A stretch of DNA of 64,000 nt from Sphingobacteriaceae bacterium (lineage in GTDB: Bacteria; Bacteroidota; Bacteroidia; B-17B0; Aurantibacillaceae), in assembly GCA_016705695.1 (NCBI GenBank), contig JADJLA010000007.1, positions 117,609 through 181,608 of the forward strand, read 5' to 3'. Position numbers and translations under genes: made by a program. Below are positions 35,492-45,900 of the stretch, one piece after another. The stretch's first letter is position 1, and every line of letters starts with the position of its first letter. Under the pieces are notes generated by a model. It worked only from the letters and a program-made list of their open reading frames with translations, was not told where the DNA came from and did not search any database.

Positions 35492-35620
35492 ATATTCCTC
35501 CTTTTTAACTATAAATCACTAGTACCCGTTTAAGATACAGATGTGAGCAAACTTTTTTCCATAAAGGGTAAGGATGGTTGTGATAAAAAGTGCTAATTTG
35601 GCTGTATCTTTTTTAAAGAC

Positions 35621-36853
35621 ATGGAAAGATTTACCGGTATAATAGGCATTTTTTTGATCTTGGGAATTGCATTCCTTTTATCGAATAATAAAAAACGCAT
35701 CAATTACCGTTTAGTGATAAGCGGTTTGGGTTTGCAATTATTAATAGCGATCCTTGTTTTAAAAGTTCCTTTCGTAACTCGCTTTTTTGAATTCCTTGGA
35801 CGGGGAATGGGCAAAATAGAACAGTTCGCAACACAAGGGGCGTCATTTGTATATGGAGGTGTTATGATAGACACTCACGATGGACTTTCTAAACCGTATG
35901 GAACACCGCACACATTTGTTTTTGCATTTACGGTTACAGCAACTATTATTTTTGTTTGTGTACTAGTGGCTATTTTTTATCATTTTGGAATTATGCAACG
36001 ATTGGTTGCTATTATTGCACGCGTTATGAATTTTGTGATGCGCGCTAGTGGGGCCGAAGCATTAAGCAATGTGGCGAGCGCATTTGTTGGGCAAGTTGAA
36101 GCGCAAGTTTTGATCCGTCCATACTTAAGCACTATGACCAAAAGCGAATTACTTTCTTCTATGGCAGGAAGTATGGCGTGTATAGCAGGTGGAATTTTAA
36201 TTGTGTATGTGAATATGGGTGCCAAGGTTGAATATTTATTGGCCGCAAGTTTAATGGCAGCACCCGCGGCAATTGTTATATCAAAAATAATTTATCCCGA
36301 AACAGAAGTTCCAAAAACACAAGGCAAAGTAACTTTGGAAGTAAAGCGTGAGCATACAAATTTAATAGACGCTATTTCGCATGGTGCTTCTGATGGAATG
36401 AAGATCGCGATAAATGTAATTGCCATGTTGATCGGTTTTATCGCCTTGATAGCTTTGGTAAATTATTTGTTGGGAATGATCTCTCCGCAATTTACGTTGG
36501 ATGCAATTTTCTCGAAAATATTTTATCCGTTTGCATGGGCAATGGGTGTTCCCCTAGAGGATGTGAATCAGGTTGCAACTTTAATGGGACAAAAACTAAC
36601 TATTAATGAGTTTGTGGCTTTTGATACCTTAACACATAAACTTGCAAAACCTTTAAGCGAAAAAGGATTAGTGATAGCAAGTTTTGCAATTTGTGGATTC
36701 GCTAATTTTAGTAGCGTGGGAATGCAAATTGGTGGTATTGGTGCTTTAGCTCCCGAGCGAAGAGCAGATCTTGCCAAACTGGGAATAAGAGCATTAATAA
36801 GCGGAACGCTTGCATCGTATTTATCTGCCGCAATTGCGGGAATGTTGATATGA
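35621..36853 (+). CDS. Concentrative nucleoside transporter (CNT/NupC family)
   Basis: An inner-membrane protein of 410 residues that imports nucleosides by H+ or Na+ symport. Membrane helices span nearly the whole length. Family signatures are LLSNNKKRINYRLVISGLGLQL near the N-terminus, GAEALSNVASAFVGQVEAQVLIRPYL (substrate-binding helical hairpin), MACIAGGILIVYV and CGFANFSSVGMQIGGIGALAPERR near the C-terminus. The weak -7 candidate TATCTTTT lies about 10 nt upstream. The stop overlaps the start of the FtsX-type permease gene by 4 nt (ATGA), so the two are translationally coupled. Confidence 0.92.
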   Translation: MERFTGIIGIFLILGIAFLLSNNKKRINYRLVISGLGLQLLIAILVLKVPFVTRFFEFLGRGMGKIEQFATQGASFVYGGVMIDTHDGLSKPYGTPHTFVFAFTVTATIIFVCVLVAIFYHFGIMQRLVAIIARVMNFVMRASGAEALSNVASAFVGQVEAQVLIRPYLSTMTKSELLSSMAGSMACIAGGILIVYVNMGAKVEYLLAASLMAAPAAIVISKIIYPETEVPKTQGKVTLEVKREHTNLIDAISHGASDGMKIAINVIAMLIGFIALIALVNYLLGMISPQFTLDAIFSKIFYPFAWAMGVPLEDVNQVATLMGQKLTINEFVAFDTLTHKLAKPLSEKGLVIASFAICGFANFSSVGMQIGGIGALAPERRADLAKLGIRALISGTLASYLSAAIAGMLI

Positions 36854-38088
36854 GTTTAAACTTGCGTGATAATATTAAAGTAGCTGTTGATTCTATCAAG
36901 TCAAATAAATTACGCGCTATTATTACCATGTTGATCATTGCCATTGGCATTATGGCACTGGTGGGAATTTTTACGGCAATAGATGCGATCAAAAATGGCA
37001 TCAATAGTAATTTTACAGACATGGGCGCTAATACGTTTACCATTAGGAATGGCGAGTTTGGCGTAAGAGTTGGTAAACGAGGAAGAAAAGCAAAACGTTA
37101 TGAACCCATTACTTACAAGGATGCTATGCGTTTTAAAACGCAGTTTGATATGCCTTGCTTAACTTCGATCTCTACTTTAGCAAGTCAAACTTCTCGATTG
37201 AAATCGGAAGGTGAAAAAACAAACCCAAACATTCAGGTGTTTGGTACAGATGAGAATTATTTGCAAACCTCCGGCTACGAATTAGCACAAGGAAGAAATT
37301 TTACGGCAGCAGAAGCAAATAGCGGAAAAAATATTGTGATCATTGGAAAAGACATTGACGCTTTATTATTTCCAAGATCAAGCGGGTATGATAAAATAAT
37401 TTCCATTGGTGCGTTGAAATATAAGGTAGTTGGTGTTTTAAAACCAAAAGGGAGTAGTGCTGCATTTGGTGGAGATAAAATTTGTATCATTCCGCTTACA
37501 AATGCGCGTCAGTATTTTGGAGGAGAGAAAATGGATTTTACTATTAATGTGATGGTAACTCACATTAGTAAATTGGAGGTTGTTTTGGAAGAGGGCAGGG
37601 GATTGTTTAGAAAGATACGTCATGTTTCGGTAACAGAAGAGGACGACTTTGCGATCACCAAATCGGATAGTTTGGCAACAATGCTTATTGATGATCTAAA
37701 TAAAGTAACGATGGGAGCTACTATCATTGGCATCATTACGTTATTAGGTGCTGCCATTGGTTTAATGAATATTTTATTGGTTACTGTTACCGAGCGTACG
37801 CGCGAAATTGGAATAAGAAAAGCACTTGGCGCAACTCAACAAACCATTAAAAATCAATTTTTGATCGAGAGTATTGTCATATGTTTATTTGGCGGAAGCA
37901 TTGGGATATTATTAGGGATTATTATTGGCAACCTTATAAGTATGGCTCTTGATACCGGATTTTTTGTTCCATGGTTTTGGATGATGTCGGGTTACGCCAT
38001 TTGTGTTATTGTTGGTTTGGTAAGTGGTTATATTCCCGCTAAACGTGCTTCTCAGTTGGATCCAATTGAGAGTTTGCGATTTGAATAG
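36850..38088 (+). CDS. MacB/FtsX-type ABC transporter permease
   Basis: An inner-membrane protein of 412 residues with the MacB topology: one N-terminal helix (NKLRAIITMLIIAIGIMALVGIF), a large periplasmic domain of ~220 residues (MacB_PCD), then three helices with the FtsX signature (LLVTVTERTREIGIRKALGATQQTI). It probably exports or extracts a lipid, peptide or lipoprotein with an ATPase encoded elsewhere, since none is adjacent. It overlaps the nucleoside transporter gene by 4 nt and ends 22 nt before a strong bidirectional terminator. Confidence 0.88.
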   Translation: MSLNLRDNIKVAVDSIKSNKLRAIITMLIIAIGIMALVGIFTAIDAIKNGINSNFTDMGANTFTIRNGEFGVRVGKRGRKAKRYEPITYKDAMRFKTQFDMPCLTSISTLASQTSRLKSEGEKTNPNIQVFGTDENYLQTSGYELAQGRNFTAAEANSGKNIVIIGKDIDALLFPRSSGYDKIISIGALKYKVVGVLKPKGSSAAFGGDKICIIPLTNARQYFGGEKMDFTINVMVTHISKLEVVLEEGRGLFRKIRHVSVTEEDDFAITKSDSLATMLIDDLNKVTMGATIIGIITLLGAAIGLMNILLVTVTERTREIGIRKALGATQQTIKNQFLIESIVICLFGGSIGILLGIIIGNLISMALDTGFFVPWFWMMSGYAICVIVGLVSGYIPAKRASQLDPIESLRFE

Positions 38089-38110
38089 GGTTTTGCAATT
38101 ATGTAAAACA

Positions 38111-38145
38111 AAAAATGCTTTCCTTAATTAAGGAAAGCATTTTTT
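38111..38145. terminator. Bidirectional intrinsic terminator
   Basis: AAAAATGCTTTCCTT pairs with AAGGAAAGCATTTTT around an AATT centre, with T runs on both sides. It ends transcription from the FtsX-type gene and from the convergent gene at 38169. Confidence 0.9.
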
Positions 38146-38168
38146 GTTTTAATTAAACTAATAGCTTT

Positions 38169-39026
38169 TTAAAAAGCATAACCAAAGCAAAATCCAAACG
38201 CCCGATAACTAACCATTGGAACTCCCTTGATAGTTACTTTTGCCGAGTTTGCAGTTGTTTCAATTTCAACTTTTCCATCTGAGAACCTTTGTAACTCACC
38301 TAAATTTTCGATGATATTATTGCTAGTGTTGGTTTGTTGTTGAGAAGACATATTCACATTGCCTTCAATAGCTTCTCCACTGATGATTAACTTTGCCATA
38401 CCAGATCCACCGCCTGCTATCCACCAGTCAAAAGAAAAATGTTCATTAATGATCCATTGTGCCCCTATCATTATTCCTCCTGTAAATCCGGCATAACTAA
38501 CCCTCATATCGTATTTGGTTTTTGGCGCAGGTTGAATATTCATTGGATTATAAGTTGTGTCAATATAATCGGCGCGCAATGTATATTTTGCATACCTAAA
38601 ATATGGAGCAATATAAAACCCGTGCGGTGCTTGATACTCTTCTTTTTTGCCCGGATAAAAACGAAACTCAGGTGTTATAGCCCAGCCCCAGTATTCAGGT
38701 AATTGATAACCATAATCATTTTCAGGTTTAAAGAGTAATTCAGGGATATTTCTCTTTACTAAATAACTAAGTCCTAATGCACCCGACATGTTTTTATGAA
38801 ATCCATGTTCATATTGAAGACTAATTTGCTTAAAAATTAATTGAGTAATATTTAGTTTTATAACATTTTTGGATGTTCTATCTCCGCCATCCTCTGAAGC
38901 GCCGAGTCTTTTTTTGTTTTTTATGTAAAGCGGACTGGTTTCTTTTATTTCAGGTGGATTGTGGGCACTTAATTGAAATGTAAAGCATATTAATAATGCG
39001 GATACTTTTAATAGTTTATTTTTCAT
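38169..39026 (-). CDS. Predicted outer-membrane beta-barrel protein (DUF3575-like)
   Basis: 285 residues with a signal peptide (MKNKLLKVSALLICFTFQLSA). The body alternates hydrophobic and polar residues in strands typical of an 8-12-stranded barrel: VIKLNITQLIFKQISLQYEHGF, GWAITPEFRFYPG, GFYIAPYFRYAKYTLRADY, VSYAGFTGGIMIGAQWIINEHFSFDWWIAGGGSG, ending with an aromatic C-terminal Phe (CFGYAF). The lineage-typical DUF3575 or similar barrel is the closest match. A polar insertion (NVNMSSQQQTNTSNN) would be an extracellular loop. No partner gene is adjacent. Confidence 0.7.
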   Translation of the reverse strand: MKNKLLKVSALLICFTFQLSAHNPPEIKETSPLYIKNKKRLGASEDGGDRTSKNVIKLNITQLIFKQISLQYEHGFHKNMSGALGLSYLVKRNIPELLFKPENDYGYQLPEYWGWAITPEFRFYPGKKEEYQAPHGFYIAPYFRYAKYTLRADYIDTTYNPMNIQPAPKTKYDMRVSYAGFTGGIMIGAQWIINEHFSFDWWIAGGGSGMAKLIISGEAIEGNVNMSSQQQTNTSNNIIENLGELQRFSDGKVEIETTANSAKVTIKGVPMVSYRAFGFCFGYAF

Positions 39027-39131
39027 AAGATTTAAATTTTACTAAATATAAACGATTTAATGATGAAAAGCAAACTGAATTTTTAGTGATGAAGCTTGGA
39101 AATGGTAAGCTATTTATGCAAGAGGAGTGAT

Positions 39132-39425
39132 CTATCGAACGGTAGAGTGTTTGTTAATTGTTCGTTTGCTTCGGCGCATTTGTCTTTTATTTTCTCGTCT
39201 TGCAATACGATCTTCTTTCCTGTTTCCAGTGGCAATGCGAGCGCTTGGTTTATCTTTTCCTTTTTTCTTTAAGTAAGGATTATATGCGTCTTTACTACTT
39301 CTCCATTTGCGCCAAACACGTTTGCGTTCGCGCTTTTGTTTGAACATTTCTTTATTCTGTGCCTCGGAATAATTTACCGAAAACATAAGACAGAAAACAA
39401 TAAATAGTTTAAATAGATGCCCCAC
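39132..39425 (-). CDS. Small exported, very basic protein
   Basis: 97 residues. A signal peptide (MGHLFKLFIVFCLMFSVNYSEAQ) is followed by a mature part composed mainly of Lys and Arg (MFKQKRERKRVWRKWRSSK, KEDRIARRENKRQMRRSKRT). No domain is recognised. The strong positive charge suggests binding to lipopolysaccharide, peptidoglycan or nucleic acid outside the cell, which is inference only. Similar small basic secreted proteins are common in Bacteroidota. It stands alone. Confidence 0.6.
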   Translation of the reverse strand: MGHLFKLFIVFCLMFSVNYSEAQNKEMFKQKRERKRVWRKWRSSKDAYNPYLKKKGKDKPSARIATGNRKEDRIARRENKRQMRRSKRTINKHSTVR

Positions 39426-39501
39426 CTTACAAAAGTACTTTAAGGACTATAACGCTTAAGGGGATGAAAAGTTACTTATAAACATAAGCTGTTTTAAAAG
39501 C

Positions 39502-39915
39502 TTAGCCCTTTTTCATTACTACATACGTTTCGGGCACAATAAGTTCGTGGGTGCAGTAATGAAGTTTGTTAAGAAGCTCTTCGGGGTAAGTATCGCAAAG
39601 ACGGAATCCTAGTTTCTTAAAAAATTCCGGGATGATACAAACGAGATATACGCTCTTTTTTGCTTTACGAGCCAAAGCCTTTGTTAAGGCAATGCCAACA
39701 CCTTTATTTCTTTCGGGTTCAATTACGCCTAACGAACATAATTCAGAGCAATTGTTATGTTCGCGTATTCTTCCAAAACCGATAATGGTATTGTTTTGTA
39801 AAGCAACTAAAAATTGTGAGTGATGCAGGCTACGATCGTCGAGTTCAAATTGCGAGATGTGCTTTTTTACGATCTCTAATTGGTCTTCGCTACAATCTTT
39901 GATCTCAAATTTCAT
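39502..39915 (-). CDS. GNAT-family N-acetyltransferase
   Basis: 137 residues from the ATG at 39915 (MKFEIKDCSEDQLEIVKKHI). An upstream ATG at 39954 would overlap the preceding gene and give a non-family leader. The acetyl-CoA binding signature is present: ELCSLGVIEPERNKGVGIALTKALARKA, where RNKGVG is the Q/R-x-x-G-x-G/A motif. The acceptor substrate is unknown; the family includes amino-acid and protein acetyltransferases. The start lies 4 nt from the stop of the giant envelope gene upstream, so it is co-transcribed with it. Confidence 0.85.
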   Translation of the reverse strand: MKFEIKDCSEDQLEIVKKHISQFELDDRSLHHSQFLVALQNNTIIGFGRIREHNNCSELCSLGVIEPERNKGVGIALTKALARKAKKSVYLVCIIPEFFKKLGFRLCDTYPEELLNKLHYCTHELIVPETYVVMKKG

Positions 39916-39919
39916 GCAA

Positions 39920-42900
39920 TTAGCGATTAAGATATTCAGAGGCAGCAGCGCCAAATAATTTCTGACCGTCTTTATACACTACAATAAAGGCGTCTGTAAT
40001 TCCTAAGGCAACAGCCTCTTCCTTTAACTGTTTAGCAAATTTTGCTTCAGTAAATGAGCCTATATTATAAATGTAAAGTGCGTTGATCACTTTATTTTCA
40101 ATTGGCCATGTTTTTACACCATTGAATCTTGCAGCCACATCATCAGGTACAGGTTTACTATATGCTCCAATTTGAACTTTAAAGGTTACGCCATCCTCAT
40201 TTTCTTTTACCCCATTTTCTGGAGTAGCTGCCGGTTTTTCTTTCACATTATTGGTAAATGGCGCAAATGTTGGTGTAATAGAAGATACCGGTGTATTAGT
40301 AGCAGGATTTGTTGAATTGATATCAGGGAAGATGATCGGATTCTCCGCCTCAAACACAATACTTGAATCAGCCTCTTTTTTAGCCTTAGCATCATTGTAA
40401 GGCATTCGCTTGCCATCGATGTAAGCTGTAACAAACGCATCTTTTATACCAAGATCAATTACGCGACGTTTATCATTTATTAAACGATCAACATTGTTAT
40501 AGATACCTGCAGTGTAACGATATAATCCGTTTGGTAATTGCTCACTATAAATAGGAGAGAGGCTCTTTAAACGTTCTTTGCTAATTAAACGCGAGTAAAC
40601 ACCGATCTGTACTGTGTATAATAAATTCTTTGTCTTCTCAAGTTCTTTTGTAACAACTACCGGAATTTCGGTTTCGGTTTTTGTTGCAAAATTAGGATTC
40701 ACATTGTCTTTTATACCTGCACTTGCAATGGTTGTACCCATTGTTTTGCCTTCTCTTTCTAATATGGCAAGTGCCTCAGCTAAAGTAATTCGTTTACCGT
40801 TAAAGAATACAACAACAAAGGCATCAGGGTAGCCATTCTTTTGAAGATCATTTTTAACGGCACTGGCATTCTCTATTTTTACAAAGTTACCTGCTGTGTA
40901 ACGTGTATAGCCATTACCCGCAGTTTCTGCATTTACAGGTGTTAAACCTCTAAACGAATTATTAGGGATCTTTGTTTTAAAGGCGCCAATTTGTACACGG
41001 AAGATCAAGCCATCAGGCATTTTAGCATCAACAGGAATTGGTTTTGCTTCGCTGTAAGCATTTTTATTTAGTACTTCTAATCCTTCAATGCGTGCAATTA
41101 CTTTTGTTCCGGCGGTGTTATTTGTAGCTGTATTATTTTCTGTATTGTTCTCGGTATTATTAGCCGCTGTATTATTGGTCTTGGTGTTTGTAGCTACGGC
41201 ATTAGTTGTGTTATTTGTTTTTGTATTTGTGGCTACTGCGTTTGTTGTGTTATTATTAGTTTTAGTAGTTGTGGCTACTGCATTTGTAGTGTTATTACTT
41301 ACCTTATTATTAACCGTTACCAAATTAGCAGTTGGTTGCTTATTAATAAGAAAGTTCAATTGTGTAGCGGCAGTTAAACCGGTTTTAGCAGCAAGCGATA
41401 ATAATTTTAAGCGCTCAGCAGGATCGTTTGTTTTACTTGAGCGTATCAATAGGTTCTTTGATTCGGCATTTAAGTTGATCACATTACTTTTCACTTTGGT
41501 TTGATCAGCATTTAAATTTTTTGGAACGTTATTTTTGTTGGTCTCATACTCCATGCTGTAAGCGTTGGTTAAATTGGTGAGCGCGCTTATTTCTTTTGCG
41601 TACAGATCAGATTGTTTTTGTTTTAACTCGGCAGGTATTTCTTTTGTTCCACCCACATTATTATAGCTAGGTTCTTTCACTACGTAATCAGGAACAGCAC
41701 CTTTTAACTCATTAATTATCTCGTTTTGCTTTAATAAAAGACCGGCTTCTACTTCGTCGGCATTTTCCATAGCGCCTAACTTAGCCGAATTATTAGTTAA
41801 GGCGTTTGCTTCTTCACGAATGTCTTTCGCTTGCCTACGTTTTGTTTCTATTTCATCTAATTTTGCTTTTACCGAAGCTGCAAGATCAGGATTGCTACTG
41901 TTTACTGTGCCTAACATATCGTTAATGGCATTTTTATTAGCATTGTAGTTAGCTTCGTTGTACTGCATGGTAAGTTGTGCAGCTTCTACTTTTTTAGCGA
42001 AGGATTTATCTTCAAGATCTTTAGCTTGATTCAATAGTGATGTTTGCTCATCGCCTGTTTTGCTTTCAGCATCCTTTTTTACATTACTAGCTTCTTGGGC
42101 AAAACTATCCGAAGCATCTAATAACGAATTGATCTTGTTTTTGATCTCCACATTATTCATTGAACCGGCACTGTTTGAATTGGCGTTCTCTGCATCTGCT
42201 TTTGCAATAGCCTCATTCAATGCCTTATTCTCGCCGTCTAAAGTTTTTAAAGCATCCATTGCCGAGTTCTTCGAATTATTAGCTTGCGCATTTCTTAATT
42301 CGAAATTATTTTTCTCAAAGTACGAATTGATCTGGTCAAGCGATGTGTCTTTGTGATTTTCAAAACTCAGGTCAACACTAAATGCCGTATTGACTTGTTC
42401 AGTAGAGAAATTATTTTTTGCTACAACTGTATTTGTAGGCACTGTATTGTTTTCGGTATTGTTGCTTGCAGTGTTATTTGCAGTATTATTCTCGGTGTTA
42501 TTATTTGTGGTTGGCGTTTTGGTATTTGTATTGGTTGCAACAATGCCCGCGGTTTCAGCGTCGCTATTAAGTTTGTTGATGGCTAAAATGGTTTCGTTCT
42601 GTTTTTTAACCAAATTAGCCAAGTTCATTAGTTTTTCTGTTTCGTTGCCCGATTGTTCTACTTTTGTTTTTAATGCAGCGATCTCAGTTAAGTTCTTAGT
42701 AATAACAGTTTGTTGTGATTTTAAAGCCGGTGTATTATTTATGTTTGGTTTACTTGCCGAAGCTGCGTTCGCACTTTTAATCTCTTCTTCATTTGCGTCG
42801 CTAAGTGTTTTGTACGCTGTGCTCTTTGCTGCAACCAATTGTTTTACTTCAGCATTTACCTTTGCAATTTCTTCTTTTAATACTGCCTCATTAACAATGT

Positions 42901-45900
42901 TAACTGTGCCAACTTCTTTGTAAGGTTGCAAAGCAACATCAGGATTCGCTTTCTTTAAAAGATCTAAGGCTTGATTTTGTTTGTTAAGCGCTATTAGTTC
43001 TTTTTCTTCCGCATTTCCTAAATTTCCGATCTTGGCAGAGTTGTTGGTTGTTGCATTAGCTTCTTCTCTTATAGATTTAGCTTGTTTAATTGCTTGGTCT
43101 GCTTCATCCAGTAATGCTTTTGCTTGACTTACCGTTGCTTCATCCGCTTTATTGGTAGCGAGTAGAGTTTGCGAGTTTTCTTTATTTACATCAAACTTAC
43201 TTAATGATATCTTTGAACTTAATTCTGAAGCTTCAATTTGTTTTTGCTCTGCCTGTTTGTCAAGTGCGTCGGCCTCACTCAATAATTTTGCTTTTTCATC
43301 ACCACTTTTACTGTTAGCATCATTACGCAAGGTATTAGCTTGTAAAGTAAGATCATCTGCTTGTTTTAATATTGATTCGGGATTATCTGAATTTTTAGTT
43401 AAGTTAGTTGATGAATTCTTAATGTTCTCTTCCGCGCTAGCAATAGTTTCCTTTAACTTGTTTTGCATCGCATACGCATCGTTGATCTGCGAATCGGCCT
43501 GTACTTTTATGTTTTGCCCGTTGGTATTATTGTATGTGTTGAAATTAAATAAAGCATTATCGGCCTGGGTTAACGAGGCTTTAATGTCTTTTAATTGATC
43601 CATGGCTTTACTTGGATTATCAAGCGAGATCTCTTTTAAGTTCTGATTGGTATTTGGCGCATTGTTAGTTGCAAGTAATTGTTTATTGATATCGTTGATG
43701 CGCGCGTTGTTATTGGCAATGCTTTGCTGATTTTGTTTTTTGGTCCCTTCTAAATTCTTAATATCGGTAGTGATCGCCTTTTTTTCGTTCGGGTTCTTTG
43801 TTTTTGCAAGGGTAGTTTTGTTCTTCGCTATTTGCGCATCAATATCTTTGTTGTAAGCAATAAGCTGATTGTTTACACTTGATATATTGTCCTTGTTGTT
43901 GGCATCAGTAATATTGATCTTATTGGTATATTTTTCTTCCAATTGTTGACTTCCTGTTTTATTACTAGCAACGCTTGTAGAATTAGTGTTTGTTGAATTA
44001 ATGGGAGTCTCCACCTTAGCAAAATTCTCGGTCTTGATCTTATCAGCTAAAGCAAGCTCATTCTTCATCGAATTGAGTTCGTTGGTTAACTTTACTTCCT
44101 CTTCTTTACTTTGTACTAGGTCTGTTTCAATTTTTTGTTGATCGCTCTTCTGCTGATTTAAACGGTTAGTGATCTCTTCCTTCTTTTTCTTTTTTGCTGC
44201 GGCCAGTTCATTCTCCGTTTTTGCAATTTCTCCAAGCGCAGAAGAGTTATCGGTGTTCAGTGCATTAGTTTTTTCAGTTGCTACAGATAATTCTTTTTCT
44301 TTTTCGTTGATATCATTCTTTAGCTTGTTATATACATTCTCCGATTCGTTCTTTTGTTCAGATACGCTGGCGATCTGCTTTTGAATATCATCCAATTTTT
44401 GTTTGGCCTCAGGCGTGTTGTTCTTAGGATTAGAAGCGATCTTTTCTAATTCTTTAGCGTATTGATTATTGAGTTCAGTTTCTTTCGCTTTATTGGCGGC
44501 ATCCTTTTCTAATGTTTTGGCTAGATCTAAAACTTTATTAGCTACAGCAAGATCTTTTTCACCTTCTGTTTTTTGTTCAATGGCTTTAGCAATTTCCTCT
44601 TTCTTTGCTGTTTCATCAGTAATGGCTTCTGCTTTGATCAAAGCCTCATCAGCTGCTTTTATTTTATTTTCAGCTTCTATTTTTTTAGCTGTTCCAAGAT
44701 CTTTTGCATCCCAAGCATCTTGATTTAATTGCGTTGCTTCCTTATTTGATTCCTCAGCATCTTTCTTGGCAATGTCTATTAATTCTTTATTGTTTATACC
44801 TGTTGTATTGTTCTTAGGATCTTTATTGTTGATGGCTGGGTTTGTGTTGTTTTTTGGATCTGTATTATTGCCATTAGCTGTAGGATTTGTGGTTTCAACA
44901 GCTGTAGTATTGTTATTGGTTGCCAATAATGTATCAGCATCTTTGTTCCCTTCTTGTGGTAAATTATTTTTACCTTCATTAGGATCGAGTTTTGATTTCT
45001 CTTCGATCAATTTTAAATACTGTAAATAACTATCATCGCTTGGCGCTTCTTCAAAATCATTAATGATCCTAAGTATTTCATTTTCGTAAGTAACGGTTTG
45101 CTTAAATGGTTTTCCAACTTGAGCCAATGGCAAGCTTACCCCTTGCGATTGTGTGCGAAGACCAGGCGTTTCTACTGTATACAAAAGTTTGGCACCATTT
45201 GGTAATTGCATCACAAAATTTCCTTCATCATTAGCTTCAAATGTTCCAACATCTTTACCTGTGCTAATGTTTTTAATGGTGATCTTGCTTTTTACACTTT
45301 GTTTCGCATTTTCTTTTGTAACCATTCCTCTCATCATAATGTAATCGATAGGCTTACGAGTGGTTTTGATCTTTAGAACGTCAATTTTACCTGGGGGACT
45401 ATATCTTCCGGTACTGAAGTATGCAAATTTCTCTGAGGAATCTGTTACAAACAAATAATCATCATCGGGGGAGTTAATAGGGAACTCTAAATTTTTTGGA
45501 GTACTCCACGATTGTGTCGCTTCGTTAAAGTCTGATCTAAAAATATCGTAACCACCCATACTGTTATGGCCCTTACTTGCAAAAAAGATGGTTTGTCCGT
45601 CGGGTTGAATAAAAGGATAGTCCTCATCAAATTCTGTATTAATTCCTGAAACCAAAACAGGTTTTCCAAATTCCCCGCCCGCAATTCTTTCTTTGTAATA
45701 AATATCTCTTCCATTCAATGTATTCTCTCCGTAACTACTAAAGTAAACTCTGTCGCCGGCTTTGGTAGAGTAGAGGATCGATTTATCTTTTTTCTTTTTA
45801 TCTACATTGGTCTTAAAGTTATCTGTCTTAACTAGAAGCTTTCCCCCAACACTCGAAAGATCGTAGCTGCGAAAATAATCTGCTTCGTTTAATTGTTTTT

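Noticed and set aside
41172..41301. Possible CRISPR-like array of ~39-nt units
   Set aside because: The units are contiguous, imperfect, without spacers, and in frame with a protein. There are no cas genes.
41088..43598. Several open frames on the plus strand inside the giant gene, rich in Val/Leu/Phe
   Set aside because: They are the reverse image of Asn/Thr/Lys-rich coiled-coil codons and have no domain or start context.
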